Shown one piece after another: positions 43,836 to 54,721 of a DNA stretch of 64,000 nucleotides. The notes below the pieces were generated by a model. That model was not told the origin of the DNA. It saw only the letters and a list, made by a program, of their open reading frames with translations, and did no database searches. Within the stretch, counting starts at the first letter, position 1; the number at the start of each line of letters is the position of its first letter. The position numbers and the translations under genes are program-made. Source of the stretch: Gonocerus acuteangulatus (Eukaryota; Arthropoda; Insecta; Hemiptera; Coreidae); the NCBI GenBank assembly GCA_946811695.1, contig OX328128.1, positions 73,694,164 through 73,758,163 of the forward strand. Direction: 5' to 3'.

Positions 43836-44384
43836 TTTAATTTAAATTAAAAAAAGTTATTTTATTAACTTGGAAAAATAAATTTTGAAGATTTTTTTTT
43901 TAATAATTTTAATATTAATCGAATTTTGATAATATTTTAAATGCAAAATATTATAATGACAAGTTTGACAAAATTTGGTGAAATGATTTCGCAAAAAAGT
44001 CCGACTCGCTATAATTGCTTCTTCATAGCGCATTTCCTTTGTTATATCCCTAGAGACATCACGAAAGCATGTAATTTTACATTTTTAAGTGTTAAAACAA
44101 TTAAAAATATGAAATGAAATATCAAAGCTAAGCAAGATCTTGGGTGCCCGTAAAGTAAACTGACAATATTCTCAACGGAAGTTACACGATTTAGCCGATT
44201 TCAACAAATGAGATCACTCTCACAAAAATCGCACAAAAACAGCATTTGTAGGTAAGATTCGAACAAACGCTATACTTCCACTGCCATGTCCAAACCGGTT
44301 ACGAGACACATAGGAATATATCTGAAAACCCCAAGAAAAATCTAGTTTTCCCCATATTTGTCAATAACGGTTATAATTTAAATT
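43836..44384. other. AT-rich stretch with a hairpin-motif relic
   Basis: 43990-44030 is a diverged inverted copy of the AGTCCGACTCGC...GCGCATTTCC motif. Otherwise unassigned. Confidence 0.45.
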
Positions 44385-44580
44385 TCAAGGTCCATTTATT
44401 ATTAACTACGGTTTTTAGGACGGGTTATCTATAGGTTACCACCCTTTTCTAGCCAGGATAGGGCTGATGCCTTTTCTTCTTTCTAAAGAAAAGCCACCAC
44501 CCCTAGTGGGAATCGAACCCACGACCCTTTGGCACGGAGTGTTAACGCCTTAACGCTCACGGCCACCGAGCCTCCAGTCA
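44385..44580 (-). mobile_element. tRNA-derived SINE, family A, best-preserved copy
   Basis: The minus strand runs from a tRNA-like head (GGTGGCCGTGAGCGTTAAGG, GTGGGTTCGATTCCCACTAG) through AAGAAAAGGCATCAGCCCTA, GGCTAGAAAAGGGTGGTAAC and TAGATAACCCGTCCTAAAAA to TTAATAATAAATGGACCTTG. It is the reference for the body shared with the 5S-headed element at 3417. Confidence 0.85.
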
Positions 44581-44621
44581 CGGTTATAGATCGGGCCTAT
44601 AATTATATTATATTTTCCGGG

Positions 44622-46180
44622 TAAAAATGCAGTTTCACGCCCTCCAAACCGATTTCTTTCAAATTTTTTACAATAACGTATTTTGATGCACCTAACACGA
44701 ATATGATAAAAAAAAAAAAACCCTTCGCATTTAACTAGGAAAGAAGTTATTAAGCACTTAAGTTCACTGTTATGCAGGTTATGAGAGCTAATGTAAACAA
44801 CTAAATTTGTGACGACTTTAAGGCATACATGACTTTAAGGCATAAATGACTTTAAGGCATAAATGACGACTTTAAGGCATACATGCTATGCGTTTCCGCT
44901 CGCTACGCTCGCTCAAGAAGATAACCAAACCCCAGTCAATCCAATTTGCTAAATTAATAGAATATAATATTAAGCACTAAAGTTAGGAAGTTTATAAAAC
45001 TAGGCGTCATCAGCGTATTTGTAAACACGCGCATGCGCAGATATGTAACATTGGGAAACAAAGAACTCTCATTTGAAATGTTCAGAAACCATTTATTCGA
45101 AAATATTGTTAATTTTAAGGGCATCCTCACCTGTCGCTTAAGGGCATACGTGCTATGCGTTTCCGCTCGCTACGCTCGCTGAAGAAGTTAACAAAACCCC
45201 AGTCAATCCAACTCGCTATAATTAATAGCTCTCATAACCTATATAACAGTGAACTTTAGTGCTTAATAACTTCTTTCGTAGTTAAATGCGAAGGTTTTTT
45301 TTTTATCGTATTCGTGTTTAGTGCATCAAAATACGTTATTGTAAAAAATTTGAAAGAAATCGGTTTGGAGGGCGTGAAACTGCATTTTTACCATTTTCCG
45401 TTTCCAATTACTTATAAAACGTGGGTAAATGTGAAGGAGCGCGGTCTCCACACCGATCCTTTTGAAATTTTGTACTATAACGTATTTTGATGCACTAAAC
45501 ACGAATCCGTTTAAAAAAAGCTCGCTTTTCACTAGGAAAGAAGCTATTAAGCACAAAAGTTCACTGTTATGGAGGTTACAAAAGACGGGGTAACAGCGTA
45601 TTTGTAAACACGCGCATGCGCAATAGTCCTTAATGACAAAGTGTAATTGAAATTTAGACTCACCTTGTGGTAGCTGACTTGGTCGTAAACTGTTGCTTTT
45701 GGGCATACGTGCTCTGCGTTTTCGCTCGCTCAAGAAAACATGAAAACCCCTAGTCAATCCAACTCGCAGAAATGAAAAGAATTCTATTAATTTTAGCGAG
45801 TTGGATTGACTAGAGTTTTGATATCTTCTTAAAATTTAAAAAAAAAATTTAAAGAATGGTTTATTATTTAAAAAAAATATTTTTGAATAACTAACTGGAG
45901 ATAAATTGATAAATAATTGATGGTAAATTTCAATTAGACATCCTTATTACGAACTTTTCCATACCCGCGCATGCGCATGTTGACAAACATAGTAGGTTAC
46001 ATTACCTTTCAGAACCCGCACAACAGTGAACTTTAGTGTTTCATAACTTCTTTCCTAGTGAAAAGCGAGCTTTTTTTTAACGGATTCTTGTTTAGTGCAT
46101 CAAAATACGTAATAGTGCAACATTTCAAAAGGATCGGTGTGGAGACCGCGCTCCTTCACATTTACCTAAAACGTGTACCT
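44622..46180. repeat. two adjacent large inverted repeats of one family
   Basis: 44622-44791 and 45226-45393 are near-perfect inverted copies (for example TGCAGTTTCACGCCCTCCAA). 45410-45575 and 46005-46180 are a second inverted pair (AGGAGCGCGGTCTCCACACC). The two pairs are related through the block CGTATTTTGATGCAC...CTAGGAAAGAAG. The loops contain CGCTCGCTACGCTCGCT (44897, 45164), GGCATACGTGCT and short repeats of GACTTTAAGGCATA at 44815-44885. The assembly gap follows shortly after. Confidence 0.8.
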
Positions 46181-46300
46181 GGAAGCCTAGTTACGCAAAA
46201 ATCTAATTTCGTATTTTCACCCTACAAAAAAAATAAAAAAAACATAACATTGTGGACGGATTCCGCTGGTTAACGAACTTCACTTTGCAAATCGCAAAAA

Positions 46301-46500
46301 NNNNNNNNNNNNNNNNNNNNNNNNNNNNNNNNNNNNNNNNNNNNNNNNNNNNNNNNNNNNNNNNNNNNNNNNNNNNNNNNNNNNNNNNNNNNNNNNNNNN
46401 NNNNNNNNNNNNNNNNNNNNNNNNNNNNNNNNNNNNNNNNNNNNNNNNNNNNNNNNNNNNNNNNNNNNNNNNNNNNNNNNNNNNNNNNNNNNNNNNNNNN
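46301..46500. other. assembly gap (200 N)
   Basis: Exactly 200 unknown bases, directly downstream of a compound inverted repeat. Frames across it are meaningless. Confidence 1.
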
Positions 46501-46968
46501 TTTCCAGTACCAAATCTTAAACTATAGTACCAACCCCTTTAGTGGATTAATAATTAAAGTTTTTTATTTTAAAGAAAAATAAAATGAATCCCTAAGCGAT
46601 TACTTTTGGGTACCCATATTCTAAATTTTAGTATTTTGCGAAACGAGCTAAACAGTTTTTTTCTTTTTTTTAATGATTATTGAGAGTTGCTACAATGGTC
46701 ATTAATAGGGAACGGATGTTCATTTATAATAAAATTCAAAATATATACATATATATTTAACTATTTATAATGAAATACGTAAAATAAAAATTGAATATAC
46801 GTAGTACAAAAATATCAAAAACACTATAAAATATTCAAGAGAAAAGTATAAATAACTAGTAAGAACTCTGTTATTATATCTGGAAAGAACAAAAGTTGAA
46901 CACAAAACAATTTTATTGGACCAATACAAAACGTATTATACACAAAACAATATTTGTAAGATACAAAT

Positions 46969-49655
46969 TTAAAGGGTTAAAATGTCTTGATAAAGTCTGT
47001 GTTTGATTCGCGAGGTTTTTCTTTGTCCAAGTTGATAAAACATGGAACTGCTGGAGGCTGGAAGAGTCTTGTGATATTTTCGCACTAGCTTTTCTATGTG
47101 AGTGAAAAATGGATCAACCTCCAATTCTCTATGGATCTGGCTGTTCCTTACGAACCAAGGAGCATTGGACACTATTCGGAGTACTCTGTTTTGAAATGTT
47201 TGTAGACGTTTTATGTGTGTGGTTCTGGCGCCAAACCAGACAGGACATGCGTACGTTAGTATGGGTAGTATTGTCAATTTGTATAGTAGTGTACCACAGG
47301 TGTGTTTTAGGGGAGTTTTTCTATTTATTAATGGGTAAATTTGTAACAGTCGTGTGTGAGCTTCTTGTAGTTTTTTGTGTATGTGATGTCGCCAAGTCAG
47401 TCTTGTGTCTAGATGTACTCCGAGATAGCGTATACTCTGGTCTTTTGGAGTCCAGAGAATTGAGTGATGACCAATTTTCAGCTCTGGTAAATCTTCATTT
47501 TGGAATTTTCTGAGAGAAAACACTTTACATGAAGATTTAACCGGATTTATTGCTAGTTTCCATTTTCGGAACCAGGATGACACCTCATCTGCAGCTTCTT
47601 GCAAGTGAAGAATCGCTTCCTTGACGTCGGTGCTCTTCGTGATGACGAGTGTATCGTCTGCAAAGGTAGCAAGGGCTGAGTTGTCAGGTTCTGGCATATC
47701 ACTGCAGTACAATATGTAGAGCAATGGGCTTAGTATGGCCCCCTGTGGTACACCAGCTTTGATAGTTCTTTTCGTGCTGAGTGTTGTCTTCACTCTTCCT
47801 TGGAATGTCCTGCCACGAAGAAAGGAGGAAATGATGGAGTAGAGGTAAGCTGGTGGCTTGGTGTTCGGTAGCTTGTGCAGGAGTCCTTCGTGCCAAACTG
47901 AGTCGAAAGCGTTGGCTACGTCGAGAAACAGTCCAGTGGCGTATTCCTTCTTATTAAAACAATCTGTTATCATTTCAGAGACTCTTTGTAATTGTTGGAC
48001 AGAAGAGTGCTTCGGTTTAAATGCGAACTGATGGTTCGGTATGCTGTCTAAAAGATGTCTTCTTAATCTAACGTCAACGAGCCTTTCGAGAAGTTTCCCC
48101 AGAGTATTCAGCAGACTTATTGGCCGATAACAGCCAGCGTTGTTCTTCGGTTTCCCAGGCTTGTGGATGAAGATCACAATGGCATGTTTCCATCTTTCTG
48201 GAAAATGTCCTTGCCGGAGACAAGCATTGAAGATACTTGTTAACAGGCTGATGCATTTCCTGGGTAACTGTTTTAACACCGAGTTCGTTATTTGATCTTC
48301 TCCAGGTGATTTATTTTTAGGAAGCCTACGTATGAGAAGCGAAATTTCTTTAGGCTGTATGAAGTCGATTGTACTGTCAGTTAGTCTTGTTTCTGAAAGT
48401 GAAGTACATACTGCAATTTCCGTCTGTGGGTCGTTGTGGTCTCCAGTTTTCAGTTTGTTTTCAAAACATTCTGTTAAAAGTCTACACTTGTCTGCGTCAG
48501 TTGTTACAATGTTTTGTCCGTCTTTTAAGGCGGGAATTTCAGAGGATTGTTTTAGTAGTCGTCTTGTCTCTCGCCAAAGCGATGGGGCTCCAGGAGTCAT
48601 GTTTGTCAAGTAATTGCTGTATTTGTGTATCCTGTCTTTGTCAAGTTCAAAACGAATATTGCGCGATAAACGGTTTACTTGTCGCTCGAGTTCCGGGTCT
48701 CTAGATCTTTGCCATCTCTTTCGAAGAATATTTTTTTCATGGATGCGTTTTAGAACATGTGGGGGCGTGGTTGTATTAGATAATCGACAGCTTAATGATG
48801 GGTGCGTTTTTAAAGAATTTTTTACAGCCATGTGTATCGTTTGAATGAATTTTGCTATAGTCGAGTCAATGTCATGACTGGATTTGTATGTAAGTGGAAT
48901 GTCCGTGTTGTCATGCATTTCTGTCTTGAATTTTCCCCAGTCTATAGGTCCATTGATGAGTCTTGGTGGGGGTGGTTCAGATTTTGGACTTTCATGGAAA
49001 GTAAGAATGACAGGTAAATGGTCAGAGTCTAAATCAGTAAGTACGTCATGATATAATGGCAATTGGAAGTTCTGAATTATGGCTATGTCTAGTATGTCGG
49101 ATTTGTAGCGTCTTTGAGTCGGGTAAAATGTTGGTTCGTCAGGTGATGAAATAATCAGTCCAAGATTTTCAGTAATTCTCAATAGTTGTGTCCCATTATT
49201 GTTTTGCTTATGGCAATTCCAAGAGAGATGTTTACTATTTAAATCACCCATCATTATTGTAGGAGCCCCTGTAAATAGTTTTTGAAAATCGTCTTGTATG
49301 AGCCGAATCCCAGGTCTGCTATACGCAGATATTATATTAACACTACTCCTGTTTTGAAGTGCCAAACTAATTCCTACTGCTTCTAGGCGATCAAGGGAGG
49401 GCAGAACCAAACTATTGTGGGCTAAATGTTTCTTAATTAGAATTGCGACTCCACCGCGTCTAGATCGTTGGTCCGTTCTGTACATTCGGTATCCTGGTGT
49501 CCTGTATTTGTCAGTGCTAATGAGATGTGTTTCAGTGATGCAAGCAACGTCAATGTCGTTTCTGCTAAGAAAGTTTGTCAGTAAGGTCAGTCTTTTTTTA
49601 GTCCGTTTGCATTCCAGTTAAGTAAAGAGAGATTGCCCAAATTAGGAACTGTCAT
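46969..49655 (-). CDS. LINE ORF2: endonuclease-reverse transcriptase (one frameshift)
   Basis: The ATG at 49653-49655 lies inside the last codons of ORF1 (about 14 nt overlap). The start MTVPNLGNLSLLNWNANGLK has the N-terminal APE-endonuclease N-W-N-A-N-G. Just after, a run of seven A (minus strand; 49593-49599) carries a one-base shift. The rest, 838 codons, is open. Endonuclease motifs: ACITETHL, RGGVAILIKK, MMGDLNSKHLSWNC, LDIAI, DLDSDHLPV. RT motifs: KNKSPGEDQITN, GCYRPISLLNTLGKLLERLV, HQFAFKPKHSS, LDVANAFDSVWHEGL, AGVPQGAILSPLLYILYCSD, TFADDTLV. The C-terminus has LPILTYACPVWFGARTTHIK. Catalytic FADD is present. No RNase H. The order fits the jockey clade. Confidence 0.9.
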
Positions 49656-51105
49656 TGTTTAAAGAAGAGAAAATAGATGTTAAAAAGTTAGTTATGAAAG
49701 CTTTTATTGTTGGAATAAGTGGTTTTATAAGGTTGAGAAGTAGGTCTGTCATATTGTTGATTGAATTTTGGTTAGTGTCAGTAAGGTTGGATGTTTTAGT
49801 CTGTTCTTCGTCTGTTCTACGATGCTGAGTCCATGCGTTCTGTCGCGGTAAAGAGGTTTGTCTTTGTTGAGTGTTAGTTGGTAGGTTTTCAGTTGGAGGT
49901 GGTGGTGGAGGTTTTGCTGGAGCGGGTTTAGAGGGAAAGGGTTTAGAACTCCTAGTGGGGAAGGATTTATTTTCTGAAGCTATTATTTTTGTTTGCAGTA
50001 TGTTTTTTTTTAATTTTTTGTATTCCAGGCATCCTCTATAGTTTGCAGAGTGGTTGCCTCCACAGTTTACACAGTGGGGTTCAGTGCTATTTCGATTAGG
50101 GCAAGCTAAATAGTTGTGATCTCCCGAACACTTAGCACATTTTGTGTCTAAACGACAGTAATTTTTTGTGTGTCCCATGCGGCAACAGTTTTTACACTGA
50201 AGAACACCCCTGTGTTGCTTCCTTTCTTCAACCGAGACTATTGAATAAAAAAGGGTCTCTAGGTTAAATATTGATTTACCGTTGGGACTATTTTCCAGCT
50301 CTACTGCAATAAGAGGTGTTGGGAACCGTTCTCTGTTCAGTAATCTAGTAACCTTGGAGACAGGGTATTTTTCTGACAATTCATCAAACAGTTCTTGATC
50401 GGTAATACTGTATGGCACGCCTCTAATAATAACCGACAATTTTCTGTCCGCGGGATTTCGGAAAGTATAGTACTTTACGTCCTCTTTGTCGTAAAATTTG
50501 GTCAAAGAACGGAAATCGTCAATCGAAGTTAATGTAACTTTTATTTTTTTAAAACACTGTTGCAAACAAAATTTTGACTTTACAATAGTTTTTATGTCAC
50601 TTAAAACGTTTTGGTAGTCGTCAGCGTCACAAACGAATATTGGTGGGATTTTAACACTATTTTTATTTGTTTCTGTATTGTTATTGTTGTCATTATCATT
50701 TAAGTTTTGAATTGGAGAGAAAGAATTATGAAGTTGAACAGGTGTTGAAACAGTATTTAAAACAGCTGATATTGAACAATATATATTTCTTTTTCTTTGA
50801 GGGTCAATGAATGGGTTTGATTTGGTCTCCAGTGAAAACAGCTGTTGAGAACTAGCAGTGTTGCCAATCGCAGGGAATTCAATATAATAATTAGAGGTTA
50901 CCTGAGGTTCTGAAGTGAATGGTAGATCTCCCGTTGCCATGGAAACGTCTTCACTTACTTCTTCTGTACTGCCTAGGTTAGGATCTTCCTTCATACATTC
51001 CAGGCCTTTCCTCTTTCCTCCTTCCTTCCGGCGCCCAGTTTTCATACTTCTTCTTAAAGAAGGTATTAATCCGCGCCAAAGCGGATCAAATACTTGCGAA
51101 TACAC
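49642..51105 (-). CDS. LINE ORF1: nucleic-acid-binding Gag-like protein
   Basis: 487 codons from ATG, uninterrupted. The N-terminus is basic and low complexity. A central domain (FVCDADDYQNVLSDIKTIV to KLSVIIRGVPYSITDQELFD) resembles the RRM-like/PRE_C2HC region of jockey ORF1 proteins. Three CCHC knuckles follow: CKNCCRMGHTKNYC, CAKCSGDHNYLAC and CVNCGGNHSANYRGC. A proline-rich stretch (PFPSKPAPAKPPPPPPTENL) and a hydrophobic C-terminus complete it. Expected role is binding LINE RNA. The stop overlaps the ORF2 start, suggesting coupled translation. Confidence 0.9.
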   Translation of the reverse strand: MYSQVFDPLWRGLIPSLRRSMKTGRRKEGGKRKGLECMKEDPNLGSTEEVSEDVSMATGDLPFTSEPQVTSNYYIEFPAIGNTASSQQLFSLETKSNPFIDPQRKRNIYCSISAVLNTVSTPVQLHNSFSPIQNLNDNDNNNNTETNKNSVKIPPIFVCDADDYQNVLSDIKTIVKSKFCLQQCFKKIKVTLTSIDDFRSLTKFYDKEDVKYYTFRNPADRKLSVIIRGVPYSITDQELFDELSEKYPVSKVTRLLNRERFPTPLIAVELENSPNGKSIFNLETLFYSIVSVEERKQHRGVLQCKNCCRMGHTKNYCRLDTKCAKCSGDHNYLACPNRNSTEPHCVNCGGNHSANYRGCLEYKKLKKNILQTKIIASENKSFPTRSSKPFPSKPAPAKPPPPPPTENLPTNTQQRQTSLPRQNAWTQHRRTDEEQTKTSNLTDTNQNSINNMTDLLLNLIKPLIPTIKAFITNFLTSIFSSLNNDSS

Positions 51106-51274
51106 TTTACAAAAGTTGAAAATATATAGAACAAACTGACCAGAACTCTATAACATATTGAAAAAAAAAAACATAAATAAAAATTAGTTTCTCATTTTAA
51201 AAGGGAAAAAAGAAGTTGAAAATTTCTACAGATAAACCTTCTTTTGGAATATCGTTTGAAACAAAATGCATTTT

Positions 51275-51424
51275 TCAATTGTTTAACTTGAAATGACGCC
51301 GGTCTGATCTCATAAGGGTAGTCATAGTGGTGGGGTCGCCGATCAGGCCCATTTTTGTCTGGTGATTTTGCATCGAAAAGTAGTCCACACGTGTCCGAGC
51401 GTTTCGTCGAATGTGCCCTAGGAG
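51275..51424 (-). CDS. unidentified candidate terminal exon (weak)
   Basis: A good-looking acceptor with a T-rich tract (TTTTATTTCTTAG) precedes 49 codons (LLGHIRRNARTRVDYFSMQN, HQTKMGLIGDPTTMTTLMRS, DRRHFKLNN) and TGA. A second frame over the same bases is also open (DKNGPDRRPHHYDYPYEI). GC content is higher than both flanks. I do not recognise either peptide. It may be an exon, an old TE or chance. Confidence 0.2.
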   Translation of the reverse strand, partial: LLGHIRRNARTRVDYFSMQNHQTKMGLIGDPTTMTTLMRSDRRHFKLNN

Positions 51425-51660
51425 CTAAGAAATAAAATAAAATCGGGTGTTTCATGTCGCAAGTTTGGGAAACCATATTGGCCTGATTCTTTCGTTTAAT
51501 CGTTTCTTTTAGAGAGTGGATTAAAGGAATAATACAATTGTTAAACAATAATTTGTTATATATTTTTTTAAACGCATCTGCTCCTAGACCATTATCGCCG
51601 GGGAAGCATGGCTGCCAGCCACCTTTGCTTCTTGCAATTAGAAAAGACACACTGATCTAG

Positions 51661-52797
51661 ATTCAATGGATAAAACCTGTTTCCCCTTTATTTTTTTCAA
51701 TTACAAAATACAAAATTTTCAAAATATGTATTTATGACATAATATGTAAAAATGTGGATTTTTGGCAAAATATGTAAAATGAAAACCAGTTTAAATGCTT
51801 TAAAATCACTTAAAACGTGCAGAATTCCATCAAAGATTACGATTTAAGAATCAGAAAAAAATATTTAAATAAAATAAAATCCGTTCCCTAGTCATTAGAC
51901 GTAAATCAGGAAAATGTTATTTCCTTTTTGATTGGGTTATCTGGTAAAAAAAAAAATTAAAACGGGTAAAATCATCTATTTTATTTATGAGTTACTTATA
52001 TTTGTTTAGGTGTGTAGTCATGAACTACCCAACATTCTACGGAATCCGCTTAATTACGCAGCTCCTGCGTGACTTCTTTTTTTACATCCCACTTATTGAA
52101 GGATAGCTTAAAGACCTCCCAAGGAAAGTAAGATTTATTCAAAAGGCAATCAGGGCTCGTAAAACTATTCAATATGGCGGATTGAATTAATTCGTCATCG
52201 GTCTGAAGAGGCGATAAGGAGACAATAATGTCTGGTCCTATTCAAGCCCAAAGGGAAATAGTTCAAGTTACAATTTTACCTTCTTTTTTTAGCGCGTTTC
52301 CTCCGTCCATCTCTAGGGAGGAAACCCGCTTATCACTTGATGAAGCAATCCGGATGAGTTGATGAAAAAAGGTCACTTTTCATTAGCTATAGATCCCAAA
52401 AAAAAAAAAAAAAAAAAAAAAAATCTATTAAAATTTACAAGTAGGAATAAGGTTTTCAAACCGTTGGTTTTGTTTTTTAACGGTTTTTGGTCTCTATTTT
52501 CCTCGGGTTTTAATTGATTTTTGTCGGTTATATAATTGTTGAAATCTCAGAACATGTTTCCTCAGAACACTGAAAACACTAAAAATCAGCATTTTGTTGA
52601 CTCAAAAATAGCCATCAACAGAAAAATGAAAATTCAAAAAATAAAAAATACTATTTTTGGGTTCTCAATAAGTGGTAGTAATAGTAAAAAAAAATAATAA
52701 AAATTTAAACTTTTGCAGAAAACTTCTCTGAACCACTTGATATGGATTGGTGGACAGCAAATTTCGGAAATGGTATATATAAGGCTGTACCGTCATT
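51661..52797. other. AT-rich stretch with two repeat relics
   Basis: 52045-52075 carries the TTACGCAGCTCCTGCGTGAC hairpin. 52292-52400 carries the AGCGCGTTTCCTCCG...GGGAGGAAACCCGCTT head followed by a 25-base A run. No gene. Confidence 0.5.
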
Positions 52798-53985
52798 TAG
52801 GGTGAGTTCAGACACATTTTCGAGGTTTTCTCGTACTTAAAAAAGACAGAATTTTTGTAAAAATCTGGAAAAATTAATTAATGAACCCTTAACATTCCTC
52901 TATCGAATAGTGTATTTTGTTTTTTGAATATCTCAAAAATTTTCAATTTTTCTTATAGCTAAAATGTGTCCGAACTCACCCCTACGTGTGGGGTGAGTTC
53001 GGACAGCCTTTAATTTCTGTAAAAATCTTAACTTAACCTATAGTGGAGTGAGCTCGGTCATAATTGACGATATTCCAAAGAGGAATATTTTCTATAATAT
53101 TTTTTAGATTAACAAAATATTCTTTCACTTTTTCCTTATCCACTTCTGCTCTATACCTTTTGATGCATTGTGTAAGGCGTTCCGTTAATGGCTGATTCCT
53201 TTTCATAAAGCCGTAAAACCATTCCAGTCTGAGCTTGCTTTAAAATCCTGTGAATTTTTTCCTGACCTATCAAAATATGTTTTTACGATTTGGCGAATAT
53301 CTTAATCGAGTTAATGGAAAGTCCCATTCAGCTGCAGCTTAAATTCCCTTTGATATTTTTTTTCTTCTTGACTGAATTTTGTTTGGCCACCACTTTCGTT
53401 TGGTGTGCGTTTCTCTAACTTTATCATTTAAAGTCGATTTAGGTATTTCGTTGTACATCGAAATACCTAAATCGAAAAGCTGCCTCTTTCAGAGTCTTCT
53501 TCTTGGTTTTGACATCATCAACCACATTTTTCAAAGCCTCTTTGGAATAAATACTGTTTTCCTTTAAGCCAAGAGGACGCTGGTACAATTGATACATGTC
53601 CGAACTCACCCCATGGTATGCGAGTTTTTTACTTAACGAAGAAAAAAAAGCTTTTGAACCAAAAAAATAAATATATTTATTTACGTATCATTAGCCAACA
53701 TATAAACCTACTATAAAATATGAAAAATTAGGGTTTAATTACTCTACACAGATGTTTGTTTCTTGCATTTCCAAAATCAAGGAAATTACAACTCACATTA
53801 AAATATTCGTTACTCACTTCAAAGTGTTCTCAGGGCGATTTCGCCTTACCTAAATGGGAAAAATACAATATCGATAGTATTTGTCATGCTAATTATGACC
53901 CTAATGAAAAAGTTTGCTCCAGGTCACGTGATTTCCTGCGCCATGCACTATTGTCCGAACTCGTACTACCTGTCCGAACTCACCC
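52798..53985 (-). mobile_element. pogo/Tigger-type relic(s) with GGTGAGTTCGGACA ends
   Basis: The motif GGGGTGAGTTCGGACA or its inverse occurs at 52798 (one change), 52967-52984 (inverted), 52988-53003, about 53597-53613 (inverted) and 53965-53983 (inverted). This suggests a small MITE (52798-52984) next to a larger element. The minus strand between 53620 and 53035 holds transposase debris. Confidence 0.65.
53035..53630 (-). pseudogene. pogo-type transposase N-terminal remnant
   Basis: In shifting minus-strand frames I read YSKEALKNVVDDVKTKKKTL KEAAFRF, the psq-like helix-turn-helix (S..ALxxAVxxVxxGxxSLRxAAxxF), then WFYGFMKRNQPLTERLTQCI and KEYFVNLKNIIE...LWNIVNYD. These match the CENP-B-type second helix-turn-helix (WxxxFLKRHPxLSxRxPExxxxARA) and the FFxxLxxxxxx..IWNxDET block that begins the DDE domain. 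At least three frameshifts and several stops, and the catalytic domain is missing. The protein is dead. An internal inverted duplicate (GATTTAGGTATTTCG) at 53435-53475 is a later change. Confidence 0.65.
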
Positions 53986-54178
53986 CAAAATACGGTACCT
54001 TATGAAATGTCAGTTTTGTTTACTTTGCGATTTAATCATTTCCCTTGTTTATTTCATTATTTACAAACATCATTGTTATTCATATAGAATTAAAGCTCTT
54101 TTATTCCTATTATTTAATCAGTAACTTGCGTACTGTGTTGTGAGAACGATCCTCTGAGAAAAAAATAAAACTTAAATT

Positions 54179-54500
54179 ATGACTTCATCGGAAATCCATA
54201 TTATTTTTCGAGCTCGGTCATAGCGCTGCTGAGGCGTGTATGAACATTAACACGGCGTTGGGGGAGGGAACGGTGAATGAACGAACTGTTTACCGGTGGT
54301 TTTCCAGGTTTCGAAGTGACTACGAGGAGCGAGGAAGGCCGGAAACCAAGCTTGACTATGACCACCTGAAAGAAAGGGTTGAAGCTTGCCCCTCAAAAAG
54401 CACTAGGGAATACGCCAAAGAACTCGGAGTAGGAGCCGCGACAGTTTCAAGACATTTGAAGGAAATCGGCAAGTCCAAAACTGACATTTCATACGGTACA
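54179..54500 (+). pseudogene. mariner transposase N-terminal fragment
   Basis: ATGACTTCATCGGAAATCCA matches the usual MTSSEIR start of mariner transposases. After a frame break near 54210 it reads ELGHSAAEACMNINTALGEG, TVNERTVYRWFSRFRS, then VEACPSKSTREYAKELGVGA ATVSRHLKEIGKSKT. These are the two helix-turn-helix segments including the ERTVxRWFxxF signature. The sequence ends after IGK, before the DD34D catalytic domain. It lies about 220 bases upstream of the DPP-like membrane exon, in the same orientation, probably within the preceding intron. Confidence 0.8.
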
Positions 54501-54721
54501 GCCTGATACATATATTTATATAATATATGTTCCTAACTTATTTTTTAGAGATTAGAACGGCCGGTATTTTATGACCTATATGTAATGTATTGTCCACATT
54601 TTTTGTCAGTCCTAGGGGGCAACGTCACGCGTGTTCCCCTGTTTATAAGAAGGAAGGAAACGCGCTAATATGCAGAATGAATGAAAAGCAGCATTACCCA
54701 ATTGTATTTTTTCGTCAACAG

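Larger units (their letters stand above)
46900..51120 (-). mobile_element. nearly complete jockey-type LINE
   Basis: Two overlapping ORFs on the minus strand (gag-like ORF1, then EN-RT ORF2) are followed by a short 3' UTR with AATAAA near 46908-46915. No LTRs. The limits are approximate, since no flanking duplication was identified. Confidence 0.85.

Noticed and set aside
47109..49621. Plus-strand frames across the LINE
   Set aside because: Antisense shadows of ORF2.
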